Positions 55,193 to 64,000 of a stretch of DNA of 64,000 bases are shown here, one piece after another. The DNA is from Pseudomonas sp. Bc-h (GTDB lineage: Bacteria > Pseudomonadota > Gammaproteobacteria > Pseudomonadales > Pseudomonadaceae), in NCBI RefSeq assembly GCF_002080045.1, contig NZ_MUIN01000007.1:63062-127061 (forward strand), in the 5' to 3' direction. Position 1 is the first letter of the stretch. Each line of letters opens with the position of its first letter. Both the position numbers and the translations under genes were made by a program. The notes under the pieces are model-generated. The model saw nothing but the letters and a program-made list of their open reading frames with translations. It was not told the origin of the DNA and did not search any database.

Positions 55193-58100
55193 ATGACCAG
55201 TCAAAACACACTCATCATCAGCGCTCCCTCCCTGCCCAAGGGCGGGGGTGCCATTCAAAGCATCGGCAAGGGTCTGGGACCGGTCGGCACCCAGGGAACA
55301 GCGACGGCGGGCATCGAGTTACCCATTTCATCCGGACGCGGTTTCTCGCCGGCGCTGACGCTCGGTTACAGCAGTCACGCAGGCAACGACATCTGCGGCA
55401 TGGGCTGGAGCCTGTCGCGTAGCGCGATATCCCGGTACACGCGCAAGGGTGTACCGAATTACAGCGAGGACGATCTGTTCGCAGGGCCCGATGGCGAGAT
55501 GCTGATGCCCGTGCGTGACGAACACGACCGCATCGAACGCAGAAGCGTTGATTCGTTTCGCTCGCTGGACCTCCAGACGTCGTGGCACGTCGCCCGCTAC
55601 CAGCCACGCATCCGACACAGCCATGACGTGATAGAGCACTGGCGTTCGAACGATGACGACCCCGGTTTCTGGATGATCCATGGAAGCGATGGCAGCCTGC
55701 ACGTCTATGGCCAGGGCGAGCAGTCGCGCATCACTGCACCGGATGGCCAACGGGTCGCACAGTGGCTGCTGCAGGAGTCAATGAATGCCCATGGCGAGCA
55801 CATCGTTTATGAGTACAAACAGGAGGATGGCCATGGCGTTGATCCGCAATCTCCAAGGGATTTCGTCTGTCAGCGATACCTGAGCCGAGTCTGCTACGGC
55901 AACCGCCAGGCTACCCCCCATCTTTATGCCTGGGGCCAATCGACTGCCGCCCCGCAATGGCACTTCGAGTTGCTGTTCGACTACGGCGAGCGCGCCACTG
56001 GCCTTGCCGAGCGGCCCGGGTACCCGGCCACCGGACCGTGGCCGCTGCGCAGCGATCCCTTCTCCAGTTACGTCTATGGCTTCGAACTGAGAACCTGGCG
56101 GTTATGCCGGCAGGTCCTGATGTTTCATCACTTCCCCGACGAAACCGGCCCGGACCCGGTGCTGGTCCAACGCCTGTCGCTCGAATACCAGACCACCGAC
56201 CTTTCCTATAGCCAGTTGCAGGCGGCTCATCTACAGGGCTACGACGCGCGGGGTCAGGTTGATTGTCGGCCCCCCATGGAGTTCGGCTACAGCGGATTCG
56301 ATACCCAAGAGGGCCGCTTCGAGGAATTTCAGCATTTCCCCGGGCTCGATGACGGCCAGCGTTATCAACTGGTGGACCTTTACGGAGAAGGGTTACCCGG
56401 CGTGCTGTACCGTTCCGAGGGCTGCTGGTACTACCGCGAGCCGCAACGTGCGGCAGAGGCGCAAAACCCTGACCAGATTACCTACGGCGACTGGCAGACA
56501 TTGCCTCGAACCCCCGCCGCCGACCAGCACGAGCCGGTAAACCAGTCACTCACCGATATCACAGGCAATGGTCGGCTGGACTGGGTCGTGTCTCAACACG
56601 GTCTTCAGGGTTTCTTCACCCTTGGAGCGGATCGCCAGTGGTCAGGATTCACGCCGTTCAGCGCCTTTCCCAGTGAGTTCTTTCATACCAAGGGGCAAAT
56701 GGCCGACCTGATTGGCGATGGCCTGAGCGACCTGACGTTGATCGGCAACCAGAGTGTGCGGCTATACCGCTCCACACCTCGGCAGCCGAGCTTCGAGTCG
56801 GGCACGCATGTCGACCATGACCAACCCGGCGACTACTTGCCGACGCTCAACGACAGCCACAGCGATGTCGTGGCGTTCAGCGACGTGTTGGGCAGCGGTC
56901 AACAGCATCTGGTGCGTATCCGACACAACGAAATCATGTGCTGGCCCAATCTGGGCCATGGCCGATTCGGGCGAGGATTTCGTCTTGCCGAACTGCCGTT
57001 CAGCTATGACGAATTCGAGGCGTCGCGGGTACTGCTCGCCGATCTGGATGGGTCGGGCGCTGCCGACCTGATTTACCTGACGCCGGACCACATCCAGATT
57101 TTCATGAACAACGGCGGCAACGGCTTCGATCAACAGCCCAGACTCCATTCCTGGCCACAAGGCATGCGCTATGACCGGTTTTGTCAGGTGAGCGCTGCGG
57201 ACGTGCAGGGCCTTGGCTGCTCCAGTCTGATTGTCACCTCGCCCCACCCTTCGCCCCGCCACTGGCATTGCAACTTCGCAAGGCGCAAGCCTTACCTGCT
57301 GATAAGCACCGACAACAACATGGGGGCATCGGCACACGTGACCTACCGAAGTTCAGCGCAGGAATGGCTGGATGAAAAGCAGGCGCTTCAGCTTCAGGGT
57401 CAACCCGCGCATTGCCATGTCCCGATGGCGATACACCTGGTCAGCCGCCAGCAGCAACTGGATGAAATCACCGGCAATATTTTCACCCAACAGCTGCGCT
57501 ATCGGCAGGGTTATTACGACGGCCACTATCGGGAAATGCGTGGATTTGGCCTGGTCTTACAGACTGACAGCGAAATGCCCAGCCTCTCGCCCCTGGGATA
57601 TGACAATGCCCCGCTGCTGACCAAAACCTGGTTTCATACGGGCCGCTTCGTCGATATGCCGGACAGCGGCCACGACACTTCTGACCCACAGGCGCGTGCG
57701 CTGGGTAAAGCGTTATTGCTCGACGAACGCTACCAGATCATCGACGTAGCGGACGAAACGACCCGACGCGAAATGGCCAGGGCCCTGAGCGGCCTGACGC
57801 TGCGTCTGGAGATCTTCGGTCTGGACGCCAGTGCGCAACAGGAGCTGCCCTACACAGTGCAGCAACACCGTCATGCCGTGGTGCTTGAACGCGCACCCAG
57901 CACCGGACAACCCTACGCAATCATGCGCCGTCTCGAGCTTGAGTCGATCAGCTATCAATATGAGCGCCAACCAGACGATCCACGCTGCCAGCACTCACTT
58001 CATCTGCAATGGGACGAGTTCGGCACCCGCACCCACAGCGCCAGCGTCAGCTATGCACGACGGAAAAGCCCGCTGGACGAGCCGCCGTTCGACCAGGAGC

Positions 58101-59656
58101 ACGAACGAAGCTGGTGGCGTGACACCCATGACCCGGCGCAGGCGCGCTACCACCTCGAGGAAGTTCGCGCCAAGTGCATTCACCTGACCGGGGACGACTA
58201 TCTGCGTCTCGGCCTGCCTTGGCGCGAACGCCGCAACGCCTGGGTACTGACCGCCGATGAACTGACGCCGCAGGACATTACCTTCGAGGCCCTGCGCAGC
58301 GAAGGCAGCCCGCTGGAACGAGTGAACGGTCGGGTTCTGAGCGCAATGTCCGAGCAGACATACAAGCGTGCGCTGCCATGGGATGACGTGCTCGCGCCCG
58401 GTCAGGCAACGTATCAGGCCTTGCCGGGATATCTGGAAGTCGCCGAACTCGACGAAGCCGCGCTGCATGCCTACGACTCGGTCCTGACACGTGCCGAACT
58501 GGAAGCACGGCTCACGGAAGATGGCTATCGTCCCATGCAGTCGTTCCTGCCTGCCGACGACACCCTGGTGTGGGCCGTGCGTCACGGCTTCGTGACCTAC
58601 GCAGCGGATGCAGGCTTCAACCATCCGATCAGCGTGAAAACTGTCGAACGCCTGGGAGCGACGACGACTGATTACGACGCCTACCACTGCCACACGGTCC
58701 GGATCACCACCGCCGATGGCTGCCAGACAGTGATCGATCACGATTACCGACTCATGTTGCCGACGCGCATCGTCGATCCCAACCAGAACACGCAGGAAGC
58801 GCTGTACGACGGGTTTGGCGCCCTGCGCGCCAGCAGCTTTCACGGCACCGAACTCGGGCAGCCCGCAGGATTTGACCCCATCGACCACTACAACGTCGGC
58901 ATCAGGTCGCCGCAAGAGGCGATCAACCATCCCGAAGCCGCCGTACAGGGCGCCGCCGCCGCTCACTTCAGTGACCCGTTCGCGTGGATGGGCAGAGCGC
59001 CCCAGGAACTGATCGATGACAACGCCTGGCTGGCCCGACAGGTCCTGGCGGGCAATCTGCTTCCAGACGGGCACATCCGTCAGTCTGCCCGGCTACGACT
59101 GACCAGCGACCCGGACTCTGCGCACTGGGTCAGCAAAGCGAGACGCGAACCGGTGTACGCCGTCAGTCTGCAACCTGACCGATATCCGGATGACACCGAT
59201 GCGGCTCAGATCCGCATATCCAGCACCTCGTGGGACGGGTTCGGTCGAGCCCTGCAAACCCGACAGAAAGTCGAGCCAGGGCAGGCCTGGCAAACCGGAG
59301 AATACGGTGAATTGACCTTGCGCAAGGGTGCCCCCGTCGACAGCGAAACCCCCTCGCGCTGGCGCGTCAGCGAGCGAGTCGAGTACAACCACAAAGGCCT
59401 GGCCAGCCGGATTTACCGGCCCTTCTTCGCCGATGAGTCCCGGTACATCGACGACGCTTCGCTCAGAACTGCGGGGGTCAGCGACCGGCAATTCTACGAC
59501 CCCACTGGCAGACCGACGCTGACCATCACGGCCAAGGGTCTCTGGCGGCGACAGCGATATCTGGCCTGGTACAGCATCAACGAGGATGAAAACGATACCT
59601 TCGAAGAGGCCATGGCTGATCGCCTGCTCGAGGAGCGGCGAGGCCAGCCATCATGA
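55193..59656 (+). CDS. Tc toxin TcB component (SpvB-TcdB type)
   Basis: A 1487-residue protein. The N-terminus (SAPSLPKGGGAIQSIGKGLG; IELPISSGRGFSPALTLGYSSHAGNDICGMGWSLSRSAISRYTRKGVP) is the SpvB domain. It is followed by a beta-propeller with repeated FG-GAP/VCBS-like elements (GNGRLDWVVSQHG, GDGLSDLTLIGN, LDGSGAADLIYL), then TcdB_toxin mid-N and mid-C regions with the segment IDHDYRLMLPTRIVDPNQNT. TcB caps TcA and forms half of the cocoon that shields the TcC toxin. ATG 55193 is 2 bp past the previous stop; GTG 55187 is also possible. Confidence 0.93.
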   Translation: MTSQNTLIISAPSLPKGGGAIQSIGKGLGPVGTQGTATAGIELPISSGRGFSPALTLGYSSHAGNDICGMGWSLSRSAISRYTRKGVPNYSEDDLFAGPDGEMLMPVRDEHDRIERRSVDSFRSLDLQTSWHVARYQPRIRHSHDVIEHWRSNDDDPGFWMIHGSDGSLHVYGQGEQSRITAPDGQRVAQWLLQESMNAHGEHIVYEYKQEDGHGVDPQSPRDFVCQRYLSRVCYGNRQATPHLYAWGQSTAAPQWHFELLFDYGERATGLAERPGYPATGPWPLRSDPFSSYVYGFELRTWRLCRQVLMFHHFPDETGPDPVLVQRLSLEYQTTDLSYSQLQAAHLQGYDARGQVDCRPPMEFGYSGFDTQEGRFEEFQHFPGLDDGQRYQLVDLYGEGLPGVLYRSEGCWYYREPQRAAEAQNPDQITYGDWQTLPRTPAADQHEPVNQSLTDITGNGRLDWVVSQHGLQGFFTLGADRQWSGFTPFSAFPSEFFHTKGQMADLIGDGLSDLTLIGNQSVRLYRSTPRQPSFESGTHVDHDQPGDYLPTLNDSHSDVVAFSDVLGSGQQHLVRIRHNEIMCWPNLGHGRFGRGFRLAELPFSYDEFEASRVLLADLDGSGAADLIYLTPDHIQIFMNNGGNGFDQQPRLHSWPQGMRYDRFCQVSAADVQGLGCSSLIVTSPHPSPRHWHCNFARRKPYLLISTDNNMGASAHVTYRSSAQEWLDEKQALQLQGQPAHCHVPMAIHLVSRQQQLDEITGNIFTQQLRYRQGYYDGHYREMRGFGLVLQTDSEMPSLSPLGYDNAPLLTKTWFHTGRFVDMPDSGHDTSDPQARALGKALLLDERYQIIDVADETTRREMARALSGLTLRLEIFGLDASAQQELPYTVQQHRHAVVLERAPSTGQPYAIMRRLELESISYQYERQPDDPRCQHSLHLQWDEFGTRTHSASVSYARRKSPLDEPPFDQEHERSWWRDTHDPAQARYHLEEVRAKCIHLTGDDYLRLGLPWRERRNAWVLTADELTPQDITFEALRSEGSPLERVNGRVLSAMSEQTYKRALPWDDVLAPGQATYQALPGYLEVAELDEAALHAYDSVLTRAELEARLTEDGYRPMQSFLPADDTLVWAVRHGFVTYAADAGFNHPISVKTVERLGATTTDYDAYHCHTVRITTADGCQTVIDHDYRLMLPTRIVDPNQNTQEALYDGFGALRASSFHGTELGQPAGFDPIDHYNVGIRSPQEAINHPEAAVQGAAAAHFSDPFAWMGRAPQELIDDNAWLARQVLAGNLLPDGHIRQSARLRLTSDPDSAHWVSKARREPVYAVSLQPDRYPDDTDAAQIRISSTSWDGFGRALQTRQKVEPGQAWQTGEYGELTLRKGAPVDSETPSRWRVSERVEYNHKGLASRIYRPFFADESRYIDDASLRTAGVSDRQFYDPTGRPTLTITAKGLWRRQRYLAWYSINEDENDTFEEAMADRLLEERRGQPS

Positions 59657-59725
59657 AACCGGGTATTGGCGCGGCCACCCGACATCGAGCCTCTGCACAC
59701 TTGGTTAACAGACAGGACGTCTCAA

Positions 59726-62620
59726 ATGGACCGAACACTTCATCAGTACACACCGCTCCTCATTGCCAGCGACAGTCGAGGACTGACTGTCCGACACATC
59801 GCCTACCATCGGGCGCAGTTGGACGATCCACCCCAGGCGAGGATCAGCCGTCAGCAGCACGATGCCCGAGGCGAGATCATTGCTGCCTGGGACCCGCGTC
59901 TGCATGCCGCCGGAGCTGCACCCAATCAAACCGCGATTTTCAGTCTGTCCGGCGCAACGCTGCTGGCTGGCAATGTCGACTCCGGAACGCGCATTAACCG
60001 GCATGCCGATTCCGGCGCCATAACAGAAAGTTGGGACGGCCGAGGCACGCATTGGCGGACCGACTACGACGTGATGTCTCGACCGTTGCAGATGAGCGAG
60101 CAGGCGCAGGATCAGCCTGCGCGTGTCATCACGCGATTCACCTATGTCGCCCCCTCGCCGGAGGCGGCCTTGCACAACCGATGCGCGCGCGTCAGCCGAC
60201 TGGACGACACGGCGGGCAGCCTGCTGTACGCCGACTACGCCCTACTGGGCGAGACGCTGAGCGAAACCCGCCATTTTCTCAGCGATCCCGAACGCCCTGA
60301 CTGGCCCCAGGTACCTGCCGAACGGGATCTTCTGCTGGAGCCAGGCCCAGGCACGACGACACAGTGGAGGTTCACGGCGACCGGCGAGGCCCAGCTGCAG
60401 ATCGACGCGATGGGTAATCGCCAGCGGTTCGTTCACGGGTTGTCCGGTGCACTTTCAGAAGCCACCCTACGTGCCGCAAACGGCGCAGAACACGCGATAC
60501 TGAGCGATGTTGCCTACAACGCCAATGGCGAGATCCAGCAGCAGACCGCGGGCAATGGTGTGATCAGTCGATGCGAATTCGACCTCTTCGATGGACGCCT
60601 AAAGACCCTGCAGACCGTAAAGCCCGACGGACACTGCGTGCAAAAGCTGAGTTATGAATACGATCCGGTCGGCAACATCGTGCGTATCGAGGACGCCGCG
60701 TTGTCGACCAGTCATTACGCCAACCAACGCATCGATCCGGTCAACCACTACACCTATGACAGCCTCTCGCAATTAATCGGGGCCACGGGACGAGAGGCAC
60801 TGGGCGCCGCGATCGGTCCGCAATTGCCTGACCTCGAATTGACCCCGGGCGACACAAGCCGATTGCTCAATTTCACCCAACGCTATCAATACGACAGCGC
60901 CGGCAACCTGACCCGGTTGCAACATGTGGGTCACAACAACTACACACGGTCCAAATTCGTCGCGCCTGACAGCAACCGCTGCCTTCCCGCCAACCCGGAC
61001 GGCGTGCCACCCGATTTCGACAGTGCCTTTGACATCAGCGGCAACCTGCTGACGCTGCAAAGTGGGCAGCGGCTGGAATGGGACGGTTTCAATCAGCTCA
61101 GCCGCACCGTCTCGCTTGCCCGGCAGGATGGCGCTGATGACGACGAGCGTTATGTCTACGATGCCGATGGAATGCGCGTGCGCAAAATGGTCACGGCAAA
61201 GGCCAACAGCACCACGAATGTCGCCGAAGTGCGCTATCTGCCCGGGCTCGAGATTCGCCACAACGGTCACGAGCAATTGCATGTCATCACGATGCAGGCT
61301 GGACTGTGCGGTGTTCGCCACCTGCACTGGGTTGCCGGAAAGCCATCGGATATCGACAACGATCAACAGCGTTACAGCTTTGATGACCCGATGGGCTCCA
61401 GTGCGATGGAGCTGGACCAGACCGCAAGGCTGATCAGCCACGAAGGTTATTACCCTTACGGGGGCAGCGCCTGGTGGGCTGCAAGGTCCGTCATAGAAGC
61501 CAGATACAAGATCGCGCGCTACTCAGGCAAGGAACGTGATGCCAGCGGTCTTTATTACTTCGGACAGCGTTACTACGCACCGTGGTTGCAGCAATGGATC
61601 AGCCCGGACCCCGGCGGCACCATTGATGGCCTGAACCTTTATAGGATGGTCGGCAATAACCCCGTCACCTATGGCGACCCTGAAGGAACGGATGGTCTGC
61701 GCAAGAGCCTGCAGCTGGCGGTCAAGGGGCAAAAGCGCTTCGATCATGACCGTGCCGAGCATGCCAAGGCAAAAGCCCGTGACGAGGCTAAAGTGGCCAG
61801 GCAACAGCAAATCCAGCCATTGAAGGATGCCGTGAAGGTTCACCGAGAGGTGTTGAGCATCGCCAGAAAAAATGCAGCGACGGCCAGCCAGCAATTGCTC
61901 AACCATTCGTCGCCGGGGGAACAGGCCATCTCCGCTGTCAAACGCGCGGTCGCTTTGGTGGCGACCAAGGCGATCCCGGCAGCAGCAGGCGCTGGCGGCG
62001 CGGTATTGGGGAGTTTTGTCGCGCCGGGGCCGGGTACAGTGGCGGGTGCCGCCATCGCGGCGAAAGCGGCGAGTGTCGCCACGGGATATGCGATTTCAGG
62101 ATTGGGCTGGAATGACTCCGTGAAGCTGAAAACCAGCGCGTTGTCCGGCGCAAGCATCTATGAAGCCGGAGATCTGAAAGCCGCCAGTCTTCAGGATAAG
62201 GCTGTCTCGAGAATGAAAAAGCTGGTGCCCTCTTCGAAAAAGGACCTGCTCGCACTTGGCAAAGACGTTGCGAAGGAAGGCTTGGGGAAAGCCTCCTCAA
62301 CCTATGGGCCAGCCTTGCAGTTGATCCCCGAAATACCGGAACTGATTCATGAAAATATCGGGGCAGCGGGTGGTTTGTCTCCGGATAAGCTGCAGAAACT
62401 CGACGATAACGTGGGCGATCTGATCGAGAGAATCACCGACGGCATGGGTTCGATCAGCAGCCTGTTCGGCGAGCTGAAGGTCGACAGCGTATCGCACCCC
62501 GAGATCGGCAACGTCTACTCCCGCAGCACGGCTCAAACGCTGGCTAACGAGACCGCCGGGGTGTTGGGCCAACTCAAGGAGCTGCGCAACCAGGGTCAGA
62601 GGCTGGTGCAGGGCCGCTGA
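59726..62620 (+). CDS. Tc toxin TcC component: RHS cocoon with uncharacterised C-terminal effector
   Basis: A 964-residue protein. Residues 1 to ~650 are RHS/YD-repeat cocoon (MDRTLHQYTPLLIASDSRGL; repeats such as YDSLSQLIGATGRE). The RHS core signature is YSGKERDASGLYYFGQRYYAPWLQQWISPDPGGTIDGLNLYRMVGNNP, including the two Asp of the autoprotease site; NNP is at 644-646. The remaining ~309 residues are the released effector: a charged helical start (RFDHDRAEHAKAKARDEAKVARQQQ), a Gly/Ala hydrophobic stretch (743-795), then a helical tail. I recognise no catalytic motif. ATG 59726 has AGGA upstream; the TTG at 59666 is rejected. Confidence 0.9.
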   Translation: MDRTLHQYTPLLIASDSRGLTVRHIAYHRAQLDDPPQARISRQQHDARGEIIAAWDPRLHAAGAAPNQTAIFSLSGATLLAGNVDSGTRINRHADSGAITESWDGRGTHWRTDYDVMSRPLQMSEQAQDQPARVITRFTYVAPSPEAALHNRCARVSRLDDTAGSLLYADYALLGETLSETRHFLSDPERPDWPQVPAERDLLLEPGPGTTTQWRFTATGEAQLQIDAMGNRQRFVHGLSGALSEATLRAANGAEHAILSDVAYNANGEIQQQTAGNGVISRCEFDLFDGRLKTLQTVKPDGHCVQKLSYEYDPVGNIVRIEDAALSTSHYANQRIDPVNHYTYDSLSQLIGATGREALGAAIGPQLPDLELTPGDTSRLLNFTQRYQYDSAGNLTRLQHVGHNNYTRSKFVAPDSNRCLPANPDGVPPDFDSAFDISGNLLTLQSGQRLEWDGFNQLSRTVSLARQDGADDDERYVYDADGMRVRKMVTAKANSTTNVAEVRYLPGLEIRHNGHEQLHVITMQAGLCGVRHLHWVAGKPSDIDNDQQRYSFDDPMGSSAMELDQTARLISHEGYYPYGGSAWWAARSVIEARYKIARYSGKERDASGLYYFGQRYYAPWLQQWISPDPGGTIDGLNLYRMVGNNPVTYGDPEGTDGLRKSLQLAVKGQKRFDHDRAEHAKAKARDEAKVARQQQIQPLKDAVKVHREVLSIARKNAATASQQLLNHSSPGEQAISAVKRAVALVATKAIPAAAGAGGAVLGSFVAPGPGTVAGAAIAAKAASVATGYAISGLGWNDSVKLKTSALSGASIYEAGDLKAASLQDKAVSRMKKLVPSSKKDLLALGKDVAKEGLGKASSTYGPALQLIPEIPELIHENIGAAGGLSPDKLQKLDDNVGDLIERITDGMGSISSLFGELKVDSVSHPEIGNVYSRSTAQTLANETAGVLGQLKELRNQGQRLVQGR

Positions 62621-62809
62621 CAACCACCCAGGCAAAGACTGATGAGTTGGGCGTACTGCCAGAGAGCACATGATGAACGGCAGATAAACGTCTCAAGTGG
62701 CGGATTTTTCAGCCGATATCATGCTTGTGCGAGGCAGTGCGCCCGGTTTTCTCCGATTCCGCCGGAATGGGAAAAGCGGCCGCGACCGCCGTCGATGAGG
62801 TCGCCGTCC

Positions 62810-63580
62810 ATGACACCCCCAACGCTCAATCACAAAGCTCGCAGCGTGCTTTCCGGCGCCGTGCTGCTGTGTCTGAGCATTTGCAGTTCCTACGCAGGGC
62901 CCATCCGGGTCGTTACCGAGGAGCTGCCGCCCTACAACATGACCCGCGACGGCCAGTTGACCGGCATGAGCACCGAGGTGGTGCAGGCCGTCCTCAAGCA
63001 AGTGAACGTGCAGGCGAGCATCCAATCCATGCCGTGGGCTCGCGCCTACGACCTGGCGCTGCATGACCCTGACGTGCTGATCTACTCCATCACCCGCACG
63101 CCGGAACGCGAACACCTGTTCAAATGGGTCGGCACCATTGCCTCCTCGCGCTGGTATATCTATTCCGCTGCAAGCCATCCCGTCAGTCTGCTGGACCTGA
63201 ACGACGCGCGTGACTGGCAAACCGCAACCGTCAACGAAGATGTCGGCGAGCAATACCTCATCGGCAAGCAATTCGTCATTGGCAAGCAGTTGCAGTCCAG
63301 CAACCGTTACGAACTGAACTATCAGAAGTTGCAAACCGGGCACGTCGACCTGTGGATCTCGGACGAATTGAACGCCGACTACCTGGCGCGGGAGGCGGGC
63401 GACGAACCGGAGCGAACGCTGGTGCAATCCTTGCGTGTGCGAGAGCTGGAAGAAGCTGGCGGCTTCAACATGGCGTTCAGTGCCGGTACGGCGGATGCTA
63501 CCGTTCAACTGTTTCAAGATGGATTGAACGCCATCCGTGAAAACGGAACCTACGATGCTATTGCGCGGAAATGGAATTGA
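62810..63580 (+). CDS. Periplasmic amino-acid-type solute-binding protein (PBPb)
   Basis: A 256-residue binding protein with signal peptide (LSGAVLLCLSICSSYAG) and the type-II fold typical of family 3: VVTEELPPYNMTRDGQLTGMSTEVVQAVLKQVNVQASIQSMPWARAYDLALHDPDVLIYSITRTPERE, ending DGLNAIRENGTYDAIARKW. Start ATG 62810 has GAGG 9 bp upstream; the longer frame to 62642 lies in the gap after TcC and is not used. The gene ends 2 bp before a sensor-like gene, so it may supply a ligand to that protein instead of an ABC transporter; no permease is seen. Confidence 0.85.
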   Translation: MTPPTLNHKARSVLSGAVLLCLSICSSYAGPIRVVTEELPPYNMTRDGQLTGMSTEVVQAVLKQVNVQASIQSMPWARAYDLALHDPDVLIYSITRTPEREHLFKWVGTIASSRWYIYSAASHPVSLLDLNDARDWQTATVNEDVGEQYLIGKQFVIGKQLQSSNRYELNYQKLQTGHVDLWISDELNADYLAREAGDEPERTLVQSLRVRELEEAGGFNMAFSAGTADATVQLFQDGLNAIRENGTYDAIARKWN

Positions 63581-63582
63581 GC

Positions 63583-64000
63583 ATGCTCGCAGAGTCCGAA
63601 TCGAAGATTTCTGGAAAGGCCGTTGCGCCCCCGCGTACCGGTTCACTGGCGCGTCGGCTGGTATTGGCGACATTGGCGTTCTGCGTGCTGTTCACCATCG
63701 CCACGGTTTCGGTGCGCACCTGGTTCGCCTGGGGCAATAACCTGGCGACCATGAACGCCGAACTCGGCCTGATCGACCAGGTGTTCCAGGGCACGCTGTC
63801 CAAGGCGGTCTGGGAAATGGACAGCGAAGCCTTGCAGGCGCAGATCGACAGCGTGGCACTGGCCGCCCCGGTCGGGCGGGTGGAATTGCGCATCCTGCGT
63901 CCCGGTCGCGCGCCGGAAGTCCTTGAACGCCAGCATCCGGGGCACACCGGCTCGATCCTCGCCCCGGCACTGCGCCGGCAATTGACCGTTTCACCCTACC
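63583..64000 (+). CDS. Membrane sensor protein, N-terminal part (partial; likely histidine kinase or GGDEF protein)
   Basis: The first 139 codons of a gene that runs off the right edge. It starts MLAESESKISGKAVAPPRTG, then a membrane segment (LARRLVLATLAFCVLFTIATVSVRTWFAW), then a periplasmic region (LIDQVFQGTLSKAVWEMDSEALQAQIDSVALAAPVGRVELRILRPG). WEMDSEALQAQIDSVA-type sequences are typical of periplasmic sensor domains in bacterial hybrid kinases and diguanylate cyclases. The output domain lies outside the window. It begins 2 bp after the binding-protein gene, so the two are probably one operon and one signalling unit. Confidence 0.7.
   Translation, partial: MLAESESKISGKAVAPPRTGSLARRLVLATLAFCVLFTIATVSVRTWFAWGNNLATMNAELGLIDQVFQGTLSKAVWEMDSEALQAQIDSVALAAPVGRVELRILRPGRAPEVLERQHPGHTGSILAPALRRQLTVSPY

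Noticed and set aside
62621..62809. Immunity gene after TcC
   Set aside because: The 189-bp gap has no start codon with a ribosome site and no recognisable protein. Tc toxins do not usually need a cognate immunity protein.

Overview
The window is chromosomal DNA from a fluorescent-type Pseudomonas (P. fluorescens / P. syringae lineage). The evidence is the uniformly GC-rich coding sequence, the oprI lipoprotein gene, the ppsA/ppsR, pabB-thrH-cysH-cysB and oprI-ldt-tesA gene orders that I recall from pseudomonads, and several REP/BIME elements with GTAG heads or the GAGCAAGCTCCCTCCCAC core. All identifications come from reading translations and motifs; no database search was run.

Layout. 1-5.6 kb: a partial CorA/ZntB-type transporter, rraA, an alpha/beta hydrolase, ppsA and the divergent regulator ppsR. 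5.7-12.4 kb: the methylcitrate cycle operon gntR-prpB-prpC-acnD-prpF (minus strand), with a perfect palindromic operator candidate in its promoter region. 12.6-15.7 kb: a retropepsin-like protease / inactive-transglutaminase membrane protein / ATP-grasp ligase operon. 15.8-24.9 kb: metabolism genes (pabB, thrH, cysH, cysB, a Usp protein, a 5'-nucleotidase, a ketopantoate reductase-like protein, a thioredoxin-like protein, a DAHP synthase and a small GNAT protein). 25-33.5 kb: a candidate small RNA, oprI, an L,D-transpeptidase, a small conserved protein, an array of about 518-bp tandem repeats, tesA with a divergent ABC exporter pair, and greB. 33.7-43.4 kb: an accessory-looking stretch with a DUF2938 protein, a PRISE-like reductase, a class A beta-lactamase, a truncated mop remnant, a PNPOx-reductase-ferredoxin fusion, a GST, two tandem LysR regulators and an MFS transporter. 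43.4-46.7 kb: the cytochrome bd operon cydP-cydA-cydB-cydX-ybgE, with an ANR/FNR-type box upstream. 47.3-62.6 kb: a complete four-gene Tc (toxin complex) insecticidal-type locus, with the TcA subunit split in two genes (tccA-, tccB-like), then TcB and TcC. 62.8-64 kb: a periplasmic solute-binding protein and the start of a membrane sensor protein.

How it fits together. PpsA feeds gluconeogenesis under PpsR control. The prp genes turn propionyl-CoA into pyruvate and succinate, with AcnD/PrpF replacing PrpD. CysB lies next to cysH, one of its likely targets. OprI and the neighbouring L,D-transpeptidase form an outer membrane-peptidoglycan tethering pair. The Tc genes should assemble into a TcA injection channel capped by a TcB-TcC cocoon. 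The C-terminal ~309 residues of TcC are the presumed injected effector; I do not recognise their fold, and they are the best candidate here for an undescribed activity.
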